A stretch of DNA of 64,000 nt. Origin: Acetomicrobium hydrogeniformans (GTDB lineage: Bacteria > Synergistota > Synergistia > Synergistales > JAFGMB01). Shown here piece by piece: positions 7,769 to 16,829 of this stretch (the stretch's first letter is position 1; the number at the start of each line of letters is the position of its first letter). Position numbers and translations under genes: made by a program. The stretch covers positions 248,001 through 312,000 of the forward strand of contig JAENYO010000003.1 in NCBI GenBank assembly GCA_016841745.1, given 5' to 3'. Under the pieces are notes generated by a model. The model saw only the letters and a program-made list of their open reading frames with translations, had not been told where the DNA came from and made no database searches.

Positions 7769-9360
7769 GGTTTTTCTCCTTTCATGGGCATTTCGGCTAA
7801 TTTTTCCAGAAACATCCTGACTTCCATGGTGTTCTCCAGACTGTATTCCGCCATGGATCTGCGTTTCCTTTCTCCGTCCCTTACAACTATTCCCACACCG
7901 ATTTTCTGGAGGGTTCTGAAGGCATCTTCATCGGTGATGTCATCTCCTATATACATGGGCAAAGTTTCTTCCATATCCATTCCCAGACCCTCTATAAGCC
8001 ACAGCAGGGCCCGTCCCTTGTCCCAGTTCAGGTCGGGTTTAAGTTCAAAGACTTTCTTTCCCAGGCCCTTCTGAAGTTTCGGTTCTTTTATAAGAGCCAT
8101 ATCCACCAGGAATTCCACCTCGTTGACCTGGTTTTCCGCAACCAGACGGTAATGAACAGCCAGGGAAAATTTTTTTCTTTCAAGAATGACTCCGTCAATA
8201 TTCATGACCTGTTTTTCAAGGAATCTCTGGATCCTGTCAAGTATGGGAATAAATTCTCTTCCCATCTGGAAGGCCAGGTTTATTTGGGGAGGGCTGGAAA
8301 TATCAAAACCGTGACTGCCCGCATAGATGAGGTTATCGAGCCTGATAAACTGTTTTATGTCTTTGAGGTCCCGGCCGCTTATTATGGCAACGGGAAACCT
8401 TTCGGCAAGCTTTTTCAGGGTTGATCTCATTTCAGGGGAGAGGACCGCAAGTTCCGGTCTTTCTACTATGGGAGTAAGAGTCCCGTCGTAATCGAGGGCT
8501 ATAACAGGATTTGATTTCAGCAGCTCTTCTTCAAGATGTTTCAGTATTATCATGGCTGAAGGAATGTTTTCCATGGGCATGGTTGTGACAGGCATTTCTC
8601 CCTCTACTGACAATTCTGTCAGATCTCTAACCACAAGATCTGCCCCTCTTCTCTTCAGTGCTTTTCCCTGGTTTGCCCTGTCCACACCTATAACGCAGCC
8701 GAAATGTCCTGCCCTGCCTGCCTGGACCCCAGCCAGGGCATCCTCGAATACTATTGCCCTTTCCGGCTTTACATGAAGCTTTCTAACAGCATCAAGAAAA
8801 GTATCGGCTTCTGGTTTCCCCTTCAGGTTGAGGCTGGCTGCAACAAGTCCATCAACCTGTATATCGAAAACATCTGTCAGACCAGCGGCTTTCAATACTA
8901 TGGAGCAGTTCTTGCTCGAAGTTACAACTGCTGTCCTGAATCCTTTATCTTTAACAAATTCCAGAAATTCCCGGGACCCATGATGGACTTCCACATTCTC
9001 TTGTTTCAGATACTCATGAAAGTATCTGTTTTTCCGGTTTCCCAGGCCGCAGACGGTTTCCTTTTCGGGGGAGTCCTCCGGTTTCCCGAAGGGAAGGGAT
9101 ATGCCCCGTGATTCAAGGAAACTCTTTACGCCTTCATATCGTGGTTTCCCGTCTACGAAGGTATTATAGTCATATTCAGGGTCGAAGGGTTTTTTATCTT
9201 TTTCCGGAATTCTACCCGTATCTCTGATATATTCGTCGAAAAGCTTTTTCCATGACATTGAGTGAACCCGGGCTGTTTTTGTGATAACCCCGTCCAGATC
9301 AAAAAGCAATGCATCGAAATCCTTTCTGCTGATATTGAATAACTCTTTTCTCTTTATCAT
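7765..9360 (-). CDS. Fusion: beta-phosphoglucomutase-like HAD domain + trehalose-6-phosphate phosphatase
   Basis: 531 residues with two HAD phosphatase-fold modules. Module 1 (about 1-260) begins with LFDLDGVITKTA (nucleophile Asp21, acid/base Asp23), the DxD-type signature of beta-phosphoglucomutase, and has AIVFEDALAGVQAGRAG near residue 200. Module 2 (about 275-531) begins ALDYDGTLTPIVERPE and continues with IISGRDL, AGSHGFDI, ALLWLIEGLG and YIGDDITDEDAF, the motifs of OtsB-type trehalose-6-phosphate phosphatases. It is translationally coupled to the GH65 gene. Together the operon can make trehalose from trehalose-6-phosphate and feed phosphorolysis product to glucose-6-phosphate. No OtsA synthase is in the window. 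Confidence 0.92.
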   Translation of the reverse strand: MIKRKELFNISRKDFDALLFDLDGVITKTARVHSMSWKKLFDEYIRDTGRIPEKDKKPFDPEYDYNTFVDGKPRYEGVKSFLESRGISLPFGKPEDSPEKETVCGLGNRKNRYFHEYLKQENVEVHHGSREFLEFVKDKGFRTAVVTSSKNCSIVLKAAGLTDVFDIQVDGLVAASLNLKGKPEADTFLDAVRKLHVKPERAIVFEDALAGVQAGRAGHFGCVIGVDRANQGKALKRRGADLVVRDLTELSVEGEMPVTTMPMENIPSAMIILKHLEEELLKSNPVIALDYDGTLTPIVERPELAVLSPEMRSTLKKLAERFPVAIISGRDLKDIKQFIRLDNLIYAGSHGFDISSPPQINLAFQMGREFIPILDRIQRFLEKQVMNIDGVILERKKFSLAVHYRLVAENQVNEVEFLVDMALIKEPKLQKGLGKKVFELKPDLNWDKGRALLWLIEGLGMDMEETLPMYIGDDITDEDAFRTLQKIGVGIVVRDGERKRRSMAEYSLENTMEVRMFLEKLAEMPMKGEKP

Positions 9361-9450
9361 TTCTATCCCCCCCGGATCAGATCAGCCTGTTAAGCGGTAA
9401 AGGATGAAGAATAGAAGATCCTTATTTCGCCCATAGAAATATTCACAGTA

Positions 9451-9469
9451 ACAATACTTTACTATTGTA
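9451..9469 (-). promoter_or_regulatory. Inverted repeat overlapping a possible -10 box of the GH65 operon
   Basis: ACAATA, six bases, TATTGT at 9451-9468. On the minus strand a TACAAT -10-like hexamer (9464-9469) overlaps one arm, about 100 bases upstream of the HAD fusion gene. The matching -35 region is poor, so a regulated promoter is suggested rather than shown. Confidence 0.4.
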
Positions 9470-9526
9470 CCGTAAAGTTTGCCTGAGTTGAAACACAGGA
9501 GCAGGGTTTTCATATACATATGGTGG

Positions 9527-9561
9527 TAGAAAAAGAAAAGGGCCGGGGGAACCCGGCCCTG
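9527..9561 (-). terminator. Rho-independent terminator of the S9 peptidase gene
   Basis: AGGGCCGGG / CCCGGCCCT stem followed on the minus strand by TTTTCTTTTTC, just beyond the stop codon. Confidence 0.9.
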
Positions 9562-9573
9562 AAAGGTTCTGAT

Positions 9574-11502
9574 TTACTGCAGTTTAAGGTGTTCGGTGAG
9601 GAATTCTTCCATGGTACGGTAAAAGTCGAACTGGTTCTCCTGGTTCCTGAACCCGTGTCCTTCGTTATCCTTAACCATGTATTGAACTTCTATTCCCCTT
9701 TTTCGCATGGCTTCCACCATCATGTCCGACTCTTTTTTTACGACCCTCGGGTCGTTGGCTCCCTGGGCAATGAAGAGGGGCACCTTTATCTTGTCTGCGT
9801 GGAAGACAGGAGAATTTTCCCTGAACATATCTCCGTCTTTTTCAGGATGTCCGATGGTATGGTACATGCGTTCCTTGAGTATTTCCCAGTAGGGAGGGAT
9901 GGATTCGAAGAGAGTGAAAAGATCCGTCACGCCTACATAGTCTATTCCGCATGCATAAAGTTCAGGCGTTTTGATGAGTCCCATAAGAGTAGCATAGCCG
10001 CCGTAGGAAGCTCCGTAGATAGCGATTCTTTCGGGGTCTGCTATTCCTTCACTGATAAGCCATTTAACTCCGTCAGTAATGTCATCCTGCTGTTTCTGTC
10101 CCCATTCTTTAAATCCGGCCATCCAGAACTTCTTACCATAACCGGTAGAAACCCTGTAATTCATGTTGAAGACAGCTATCCCTCTGTTAGCAAGGAACTG
10201 GGCCTCTGCATCGTATCCCCACCTGTCCCTGGCTTCAGGGCCACCATGTGGGTTTACAATTACGGGGAGGTTCTTGGGATCCCTACCCAGGGGCAGGGTC
10301 AGATAACCGTGTATGGTCAATCCATCCCGTGTTTTGTAGGTTATGGGGCGGCGCTCTGTCAGCCATTCTTCCTGAAGCCAGGGATAAAGGTCTGTCAGTA
10401 GCGTGAATTCTCCGGGCTGATTCCTGTCATAGAAGTAGAGTCTTCCCGGCATCCTGTCACTGGCCATATAGACTATCATTTTCGTCTCATCCCTGCTCAT
10501 ACTGCTTATACCCACGGAATAATCGGGGAACTGCGCCTTGAGCATACTGAAGAAATCTTCAGTTTCCCTGTCGAAGAAATGTCTATGAAGCCTGTCCGTG
10601 TAGTAGGTTATTCCAAGGAGTTTTTTTCTTTCCCTTGACCATATTATTCCTCCCACGTCTACCTCGTCATTTTCATAGATCAGATCGAGAAATTTCTTTT
10701 CCTCCGGATCATAGAGATAAAGGGCCAGTTTATCCCTGTCCAGGTTGGAAAGAACGTAGAGCCCCTTGTTGTCTGCTGTAAATATTGCAGGGGAGACACT
10801 ATCGGTAAAATCAGTCGTGATAAGGGGTTCAAATTTATCTGTTTCAGTTTTCCGGTAAAGAAGGGTTTCCTTCAGTCCATCCACGGTTATGGCCAGTCTC
10901 AGTTTCCCGTCGTGGTCAGTTCCCCAGCCGGCAATGTTTCCAGGATTCTCTGCTATTATATTCATTTCCCCGGTATTTACATTGGCCCTGTAAACGTCGA
11001 ATACCTTTGGATCTCTTTTGTTCATGGTAAGAAGGATGTGATCAGGGTCATCCTCAAGGACATCCTCCAGCATGGCCTTTACCCCTTCGAAGGGTGTAAG
11101 ATCCTTGAAATTGGTGCTGTCAATATCCACAGCATAGGCATGGGAATTCTCGTCTCCTCCCTTGTCCTGAAAATAAACAAGCCTGCTGTCATTAAGCCAA
11201 CCGTAGGAATAGATATCCCTGTCTTTGGATGATGTGATCCTTATTGCTTCTTCATCTGAACCTATCTCTTTTACGTAGACATTCAGACGGTTTTTCCAGG
11301 GTTTCAGGAAGGAGTAGTGCCTTCCGTCGGGGGATATCTGAAAACCGGTCATATCCGGTTTTCTGAAAAAATCCTCCATGGGAATTCGGGGAGGTAGTTC
11401 CCCGGCCCAAAGGGGAGTTTCCGCTGCTAGTATTATCAGAAGGACCAGAAGTCCTGAAAAGATGAGTGTAGCCAGAGCTTTGTGCAAGAATGATTCCATC
11501 AT
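9574..11502 (-). CDS. Secreted S9-family prolyl oligopeptidase / acylaminoacyl-peptidase-like peptidase
   Basis: 642 residues. The N-terminal hydrophobic helix (about 11-28, IFSGLLVLLIILA) ending near LWAGE looks like a signal peptide or anchor. Residues about 40-370 form the beta-propeller with repeated blades (SPDGRHYSFLKPW, RLVYFQDKGG). The C-terminal alpha/beta-hydrolase domain has the nucleophile Ser499 in GASYGGYATLMG, the acid region QGANDPRVVKKESD and the His in DNEGHGF. The family cleaves short peptides or N-acyl amino acids. A role in external peptide use fits a peptide-fermenting lifestyle. It is monocistronic, with its own terminator. Confidence 0.93.
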   Translation of the reverse strand: MMESFLHKALATLIFSGLLVLLIILAAETPLWAGELPPRIPMEDFFRKPDMTGFQISPDGRHYSFLKPWKNRLNVYVKEIGSDEEAIRITSSKDRDIYSYGWLNDSRLVYFQDKGGDENSHAYAVDIDSTNFKDLTPFEGVKAMLEDVLEDDPDHILLTMNKRDPKVFDVYRANVNTGEMNIIAENPGNIAGWGTDHDGKLRLAITVDGLKETLLYRKTETDKFEPLITTDFTDSVSPAIFTADNKGLYVLSNLDRDKLALYLYDPEEKKFLDLIYENDEVDVGGIIWSRERKKLLGITYYTDRLHRHFFDRETEDFFSMLKAQFPDYSVGISSMSRDETKMIVYMASDRMPGRLYFYDRNQPGEFTLLTDLYPWLQEEWLTERRPITYKTRDGLTIHGYLTLPLGRDPKNLPVIVNPHGGPEARDRWGYDAEAQFLANRGIAVFNMNYRVSTGYGKKFWMAGFKEWGQKQQDDITDGVKWLISEGIADPERIAIYGASYGGYATLMGLIKTPELYACGIDYVGVTDLFTLFESIPPYWEILKERMYHTIGHPEKDGDMFRENSPVFHADKIKVPLFIAQGANDPRVVKKESDMMVEAMRKRGIEVQYMVKDNEGHGFRNQENQFDFYRTMEEFLTEHLKLQ

Positions 11503-11717
11503 ATTCCCTCCATGGCTTTTATAAAATGCCTTTATTTACACACGGGTTTATTTGTCCATAGCATTATATTATCTTTTCCTGGTTTTTGAGCCCGTAATTC
11601 TATGGATATGCGAGTTTTATTCCTGATTCTGATAGTATGATAATGCAAGTTGGAAATTCTTTGAACATTTAGATGATAAAAAAACCAATTGGTTCTTTAA
11701 TGGAAGGAGAAGATCAG

Positions 11718-12014
11718 ATGAAAGCAGCATTTATTTTCTTAGCACCCGATGTCGATCCCTCAAAGGACAGGGGCACGATAATAACTCCCAAAGTAGAACT
11801 GACCAGTGTGGCTGTGAATAATTATGCTGAGGCAGTAAATGTAGCCAGGCAGCTGGTGGAAGAAGGAGTGGAAGCTATAGAGCTCTGTGGCGGTTTCGGG
11901 CATGTGGGCACGGCAAGGGTTGCAGCGGCAGTGGAGGGGAAGGCGAAAGTCGGAGTCGTCCGTTTCGATGGACATCCCGGTCTGGATAACAGAAGCGGTG
12001 ATGAGTTGTTTTAA
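11718..12014 (+). CDS. DUF6506 family protein
   Basis: 98 residues from the ATG at 11718, which has GGAGA about 10 bases upstream; an in-frame ATG at 11673 would add 15 residues but lacks a ribosome-binding site. The sequence KAAFIFLAPDVDPSKDRG, the motif EGVEAIELCGGFGHVGTARVA with its single Cys, and VVRFDGHPGLD match the small DUF6506 family as I recall it. The function is not established. It is a compact alpha/beta protein without signal peptide, transcribed alone and divergent from the S9 peptidase gene. Confidence 0.8.
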   Translation: MKAAFIFLAPDVDPSKDRGTIITPKVELTSVAVNNYAEAVNVARQLVEEGVEAIELCGGFGHVGTARVAAAVEGKAKVGVVRFDGHPGLDNRSGDELF

Positions 12015-12021
12015 ATGAAGA

Positions 12022-12062
12022 AAGACAGGGAAAAAGTGCCAGATAGACCTCTTCCCTGTCTT
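12022..12062. terminator. Terminator between convergent genes
   Basis: AAAGACAGGGAA and TTCCCTGTCTTT form a 12-bp perfect stem with a 17-base loop; the A and T runs at the stem ends suit both strands. Confidence 0.75.
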
Positions 12063-12099
12063 TAACAATATTAACCCTGTAAAAGGGATGAGAGTTATG

Positions 12100-13497
12100 C
12101 TATTTTTTGCTGTAAAGAAAGCTTTGATCCATATCTATCTTCCTGAAATCCCTTTTCTGCCTGTGTGTATCTGATGCTTTTGTGGTAGTCAGAAGTGTTC
12201 CCCCGGAACCTATGACCCTGCCTTCCATCATGATCAGCTGACCGCCTGCTATACTCATTGTTGCTTTACAGGCATCCAGGTCCAGAACGGTTATGTCGGC
12301 ATCCATACCTTCCTTTAATGAACCCTTGGAAGTAAAGCCGAACATTCGTGCGGGATTAACAGATGTTTTAATTATAAAATCCTCCAGTGTCAGATATTTC
12401 ATTTTAACGAGCATAAGTCCCTTTTCTATGATGCAATTCCGGGCTATGGATCCTCCGTCGGAGACGAGGGAGGGGACTATAAAACTCCCGTCTTCCTTTT
12501 TTGATATGGCGCAAAGCAGTATTGCCTCTGGAGAGTTGACAGGGAAGCTTAGAGGAACATTGTCATCCTCAAGCCATATTTTTCTGGCTTCGTCTCCATA
12601 AAGAAGAATGTTAGCTCTGCCTCTCCTGATGCTTACGCCGGGGAAGCCTTTAAGTATGGCCTTCTCCAACCCCCGGGCTGTTTGTTCATATCCGCCCATC
12701 TCCAGACACCTCCGGGTTACGTTGCTTTCGGGTCTGCCCTCTACACATTTACCACTGGTTCCGTTAACCATAGCAAGGTATGAGCCGCTGACTATATTCT
12801 TCTTTATCTTCAGTTTTTCATGGAGTTCCAGCACTTCTTCAAGGGGAATTTTTATCGCCCCCCTGCAGTAACTGTTTATGTGAGCCAGATGGGCAGAGTT
12901 GTTTCCAATAAGTTCTACTGCCTGAAGTGCACCCTCAAGATTACTGCCTTTTGTGGTTGTTCCGGCATGGAAAGCTATATATGCCTTGTTTTTGTTAGCC
13001 ACCTCAATGGCCCGTTTTGTTGCTTCCGGGGTTAAAGGGTAATGTCCACCCATGATCTTGATCCCCAGTCCGCCGTCATGGAGAGATTTTTGTATGACCT
13101 CCTCCAGTTCTGAGTTGGAAGGGGCACTGCCTGAAAGGTTGTCCCCTGGAATTATGGCTTCCAGCGAAGCGATATTTAAACCGCAGGCCTCCGTTTGAAA
13201 ACAGTTCCTTATCTCAGATACAGGTCCGGCAAAATCTACGGCTGTAGTTATGCCAGCTTGTGCCAACATGTAGAAGCCTTCATGGCCTCCAAGCCTCCTG
13301 GTGAGATGAACGTGCGGATCTATTATCCCGGGAGCGATAATAGATCCGTCCATTTCAAGAGTGATCCCGGCGCTCCCGGGATCAATGTCATTTCCCAGTG
13401 CAGCGATCCTGTTTCCTTCTATAGCAACATCCATTTTCTGTTTTGTTCCCGAAAAGGGATCTACCAGAATGCCATTTTTAAGAAGAATGCTGTACAT
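12100..13497 (-). CDS. Amidohydrolase-superfamily metal-dependent hydrolase
   Basis: 465 residues from the ATG at 13497, preceded by GGAGGAGGG at ideal spacing; an upstream in-frame start at 13554 would lie deep inside the permease gene. It has the N- and C-terminal beta-sandwich (LLKNGILVDPFSGTKQK; DADITVLDLD), the metal site IIAPGIIDPHVHLTR, later His residues in AYIAFHAGTTTKG and SAHLAHINSY, and NPARMFGFTSKGSLKEG, the classic imidase/deacetylase C-terminal motif. Substrates of this subgroup are N-acyl amino acids, imides or similar. It overlaps the TAXI permease gene by 20 bases and is translationally coupled to it, so it probably processes the imported compound. Confidence 0.88.
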   Translation of the reverse strand: MYSILLKNGILVDPFSGTKQKMDVAIEGNRIAALGNDIDPGSAGITLEMDGSIIAPGIIDPHVHLTRRLGGHEGFYMLAQAGITTAVDFAGPVSEIRNCFQTEACGLNIASLEAIIPGDNLSGSAPSNSELEEVIQKSLHDGGLGIKIMGGHYPLTPEATKRAIEVANKNKAYIAFHAGTTTKGSNLEGALQAVELIGNNSAHLAHINSYCRGAIKIPLEEVLELHEKLKIKKNIVSGSYLAMVNGTSGKCVEGRPESNVTRRCLEMGGYEQTARGLEKAILKGFPGVSIRRGRANILLYGDEARKIWLEDDNVPLSFPVNSPEAILLCAISKKEDGSFIVPSLVSDGGSIARNCIIEKGLMLVKMKYLTLEDFIIKTSVNPARMFGFTSKGSLKEGMDADITVLDLDACKATMSIAGGQLIMMEGRVIGSGGTLLTTTKASDTHRQKRDFRKIDMDQSFLYSKK

Positions 13498-15427
13498 TGT
13501 TTTTCCCTCCTCCTTTATTATCCCTTCTGTAGAATCTCTTTGCCAGGAAGGCACCGAGGATCAATCCACCGATGAGGTTGCTTATCTGCTCAGGAAGGTA
13601 GAGCATTATCCCGGCCAGGATGAGGGCTGACCTTTCCCATGAAGCGACGGCATCGTTGTGCAGGAATCCTTCAATGGCAATGTTAATTGCGATCATTCCA
13701 GCAGTAGCTGTTACAAAGACTGTAGCAATAGTTATGGGACTGACACTATGTTCAGTAAAGATGATCGGAGAATAGGCGAACAGGAAGGGTATAACCAGTA
13801 TCCCCAGGGCCAGTTTGGTTGATTTAATCCCTGTTTTCATGGGGTCTCCGCCGCTTATGGCCGCTGCTGTATAGGCACAGAGGCACACGGGCGGAGTAAA
13901 GCCTGAAGTCTGGGCAAACCAGAAAACTATAAGATGAGCTGCCAGCATGGGAACACCAAGCTTAACAAGGGCGGGAGATGCCAGAATAGCTGCAATTATG
14001 TAGGCGCTTGTGGCTGGGAGTCCCATCCCGAGGAGATAGGATATTACGCCTACGAGAATGATGGCCAGTAACAGATGTCCCCCTGATGCTGAAAGTATGA
14101 TGGAGGATATCTTCAGGGCTACTCCTGTTTGTGTGGAGACTCCGAGGATTATTCCTGCACATGCGGCGGCGGGAGATATACGTATTATCCTTGCGCTGGC
14201 CAGTTCCAGGCTCTTGAGTATCATGGGAATATTAAAACGGGTGGCGCTCCTGAATGCTGTGACTATAAGCAGAAAAATTATGCACAGAAAGCCCGCATAG
14301 TATGGTGTGAACCCTTCAACCAGAAGGTATACAAGTACTACCAGCGGCAAAAGCAGATGGAATCCCTCTTTAAGGGTGGGGATCAGTCGGGGTCTATCCT
14401 CTTCCGGGAGTCCCCGGAGGCCATTCTTTCTTGCCATAATGTGAACTGCTGTAAAAACAGAGATGTAATAGATAAGGGCTGGAAGTATTGATACGGCCAC
14501 GATCTGGATATAGGGTGTAGCAGTGAATTCTGCCATTATGAAAGCTCCGGCACCCATGATGGGAGGCAGTATCTGCCCCCCTGTCGAAGCGGCTACCTCT
14601 ACTGCACCTGCTTCTTCAGCGCTAAAGCCGGTTTTTTTCATCAAGGGTATGGTAAAGGCCCCGGTCGTGGCTGTATTCGCTACGCTGCTTCCGGAAATGG
14701 AACCCATAAGGGCACTGCTGAAAACAGCAGTCTTGGCGACTCCTCCGCTGTATTTCCCCATAATTGAATTCGAGAAAGCTATATAGAAGTTGCCTACGCC
14801 GGATATTTCCATGAAAGCGCCGAAGCATATGAAAATAAATGTATATATGGAAATGACGCCGATAATCTTGCTGAAAAGACCTTCAGTGGTCAGATAGATA
14901 TGGTCAATGAAGAGAGGAAGAGGTACTCCTTCATGGCCAAGAATTCCAGGCAGATAATTTCCCAGAAAACTGTAAAGAATAAAGGTTAGGGTAACCAGGG
15001 TAAGGGCCATTCCGACGGTCCTTCTCGTTGCTTCCAGCACAAGGATGACAGCGGAAACACCAAAAATAAGGTCGAGCAGCAGAGGTTCATCCAGATAGGG
15101 CATTCTCCACATAAATCTTCCATGGTTGAACATAACCCAGGCAAAGGCTGCGACTCCAAGGAGGGCAAGGGTCCAGTCATACCAGGGTATTTTTTTGAGT
15201 GATCTGTTTTTTGCGTATGATGAGCCAAGGAATACCAGGGGTATGGCAAAACACAGATGTAAGGACCGTTCCAGGGTCGCTTCAAAAACTCCGAAACCGA
15301 TCTGATAAAGGTGGATCAGTGACATGATCACCATGAGCCCTGTTATCAGATATCCTGTATTTCCTTTAAGAGAACGGATATTCGTTTCCAGAATAATGGG
15401 CTGTTCTGTTTTGATATTGCTTGTCAT
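13478..15427 (-). CDS. TAXI-type TRAP transporter fused permease (DctQM fusion)
   Basis: 649 residues. The small-permease part (about 1-160) precedes the DctM part, which has the signature MGSISGSSVANTATTGAFTI, then EVAASTGGQILPPIMGAGAF and MGLPATSAYIIAAILASPAL. Fused permeases are normal for TAXI-type TRAP systems, and the partner binding protein is immediately upstream. The C-terminal extension contains extra helices. It imports a small organic anion, possibly glutamate-like given the AbgA-like hydrolase encoded divergently; that link is inference. Confidence 0.95.
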   Translation of the reverse strand: MTSNIKTEQPIILETNIRSLKGNTGYLITGLMVIMSLIHLYQIGFGVFEATLERSLHLCFAIPLVFLGSSYAKNRSLKKIPWYDWTLALLGVAAFAWVMFNHGRFMWRMPYLDEPLLLDLIFGVSAVILVLEATRRTVGMALTLVTLTFILYSFLGNYLPGILGHEGVPLPLFIDHIYLTTEGLFSKIIGVISIYTFIFICFGAFMEISGVGNFYIAFSNSIMGKYSGGVAKTAVFSSALMGSISGSSVANTATTGAFTIPLMKKTGFSAEEAGAVEVAASTGGQILPPIMGAGAFIMAEFTATPYIQIVAVSILPALIYYISVFTAVHIMARKNGLRGLPEEDRPRLIPTLKEGFHLLLPLVVLVYLLVEGFTPYYAGFLCIIFLLIVTAFRSATRFNIPMILKSLELASARIIRISPAAACAGIILGVSTQTGVALKISSIILSASGGHLLLAIILVGVISYLLGMGLPATSAYIIAAILASPALVKLGVPMLAAHLIVFWFAQTSGFTPPVCLCAYTAAAISGGDPMKTGIKSTKLALGILVIPFLFAYSPIIFTEHSVSPITIATVFVTATAGMIAINIAIEGFLHNDAVASWERSALILAGIMLYLPEQISNLIGGLILGAFLAKRFYRRDNKGGGKNNVQHSS

Positions 15428-15457
15428 GTCGGAAAACTCCTTTTCCCGTGGTAATTA

Positions 15458-15490
15458 CAAAAAGGGACAGGAGAAATTTCCTGTCCCTTC
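15458..15490 (-). terminator. Intra-operon terminator between TAXI binding protein and permease
   Basis: AAGGGACAGGA / TCCTGTCCCTT stem followed on the minus strand by TTTTTG. It sits in the 91-base gap between the binding protein and permease genes. Partial read-through would give far more binding protein than permease, which is the usual stoichiometry. Confidence 0.85.
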
Positions 15491-15518
15491 ATTTTGCAGA
15501 ATGTTGAATAAAAGGATC

Positions 15519-16517
15519 CTACTTGAGATAGCCAAGTTCCTCGAAGGCTTTTCTTGCTCCGGGATGCTGTTCTGCTCCAAGATTTTTCCAGAGAGTAGAA
15601 GGATCCAGGGTTCCAAGGACCTTGTAGACACTGGCAAGATGATCCATGTTCTGAAGCATTGTTTTGGTGAATTTATAAACCACATCTTCCGGCAGGTCTT
15701 CCGTACAGAAGAGAACCGCAGACATACCCACTGTTTCCACATCTTCATTAAGCTCAGGATAGGTTCCTGCCGGAATGACCTGGGGGGACATCCCGAATCT
15801 GTCTATCAGGGTCTGTTTGAGTTCACCAGTTATGGGAAGGATCTTGGCCGGAACTGAAATCATCATTTCGTAGATATCAGAGGTCGGGGAACCTCCCTGC
15901 CTTGTGTACATATTGATGTGACGGTCTCTCCAGAGGTTTACAGCTTCACTGGAGCCTACGAACTGCATGCTTCCGCCCCATTTTTTGACATCCTCAAGTT
16001 TGTAGCCGTAGAATTCAAAGATCTTCTGTGCAACCCAGAAATCTCCGACACCAGGTTTGAGAGGGCAAAGTTTAATAGCCGGTTTCATCTCGAAGAATTC
16101 ATCAAGAGAATTGAAGGGCTGCTCTTTTTCGACAAGGATCTGAACATACATGGGAAGTATCTTCATAATACCCTTGAGGTTGGTGATCTTTGATTTGTAG
16201 GGATCCATCCCTTCTGCTGCAGCAGCAAGATAAGAAGAATAGGAGAAACCTATTTCTGCCTGTCCCTTGGCGATTATGCCGGGATTTGCAACGGAGCCTC
16301 CAGGAATTCCGGTTGCCGGATCACCTTCAAAGGTTTTGTTGAGCAGGTCCGCCATGGCGCCTGCAAGGGGATACCAGCTGCCTCCAACACTGCCCGCGGA
16401 AAGCTTGAGGTTTTCGATACCCAGGGGTTCTTCTGCCCTTGCAGGTGAACCTGATAGCAGAACTGCGGAAAAAATAAATAAACCTGTCAATAATATTGCC
16501 AGAGTATTTTTCTTCAC
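15519..16517 (-). CDS. TAXI family TRAP transporter solute-binding protein
   Basis: 332 residues with a signal peptide (LAILLTGLFIFSAVLLSGS, cleavage near PARAEE). It has the TAXI-family start LKLSAGSVGGSWYPLAGAMADLL and GGSVANPGIIAKGQAEIGFSYS. Exported to the periplasm, it delivers ligand to the fused permease. The hydrophobic ligand pocket gives no clear substrate. The gene starts after GGAGGA and diverges from the AbgA-like hydrolase across a 312-base AT-rich gap that presumably holds both promoters. Confidence 0.95.
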   Translation of the reverse strand: MKKNTLAILLTGLFIFSAVLLSGSPARAEEPLGIENLKLSAGSVGGSWYPLAGAMADLLNKTFEGDPATGIPGGSVANPGIIAKGQAEIGFSYSSYLAAAAEGMDPYKSKITNLKGIMKILPMYVQILVEKEQPFNSLDEFFEMKPAIKLCPLKPGVGDFWVAQKIFEFYGYKLEDVKKWGGSMQFVGSSEAVNLWRDRHINMYTRQGGSPTSDIYEMMISVPAKILPITGELKQTLIDRFGMSPQVIPAGTYPELNEDVETVGMSAVLFCTEDLPEDVVYKFTKTMLQNMDHLASVYKVLGTLDPSTLWKNLGAEQHPGARKAFEELGYLK

Positions 16518-16829
16518 TTTTTGTCCTCCTTTGATAGTTTAATTGTTTGTTGGAAAAACAAAGAACTTTTAATAAAATAAGTAATTCGCAGAATATTTCG
16601 AATCACTTTAGCTTTCGAGGATCAGCTTGTCAAGTTTGTGTTGAATTTATGTATCAAGTGTAAATATTGGTTCATTCAACATAGTTTTATTGAAAATAAT
16701 GCTATTCTCTCTTTTTGTTTAAGAGGTTTTTAAGTGAATGGTATCATTATACATTCAAGGGTATATGAATCCTAGTACTCTTTTTCGCAAATAATATCTT
16801 ATTCCAGGTTTATCCCAGGAGGTATTCTT
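16518..16829. other. AT-rich divergent intergenic region
   Basis: The 312-base gap separates the TAXI operon (minus) and the AbgA-like gene (plus). No open frame or RNA gene was recognised. Several A/T-rich hexamers could serve as promoters in either direction but none stands out. Confidence 0.5.
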
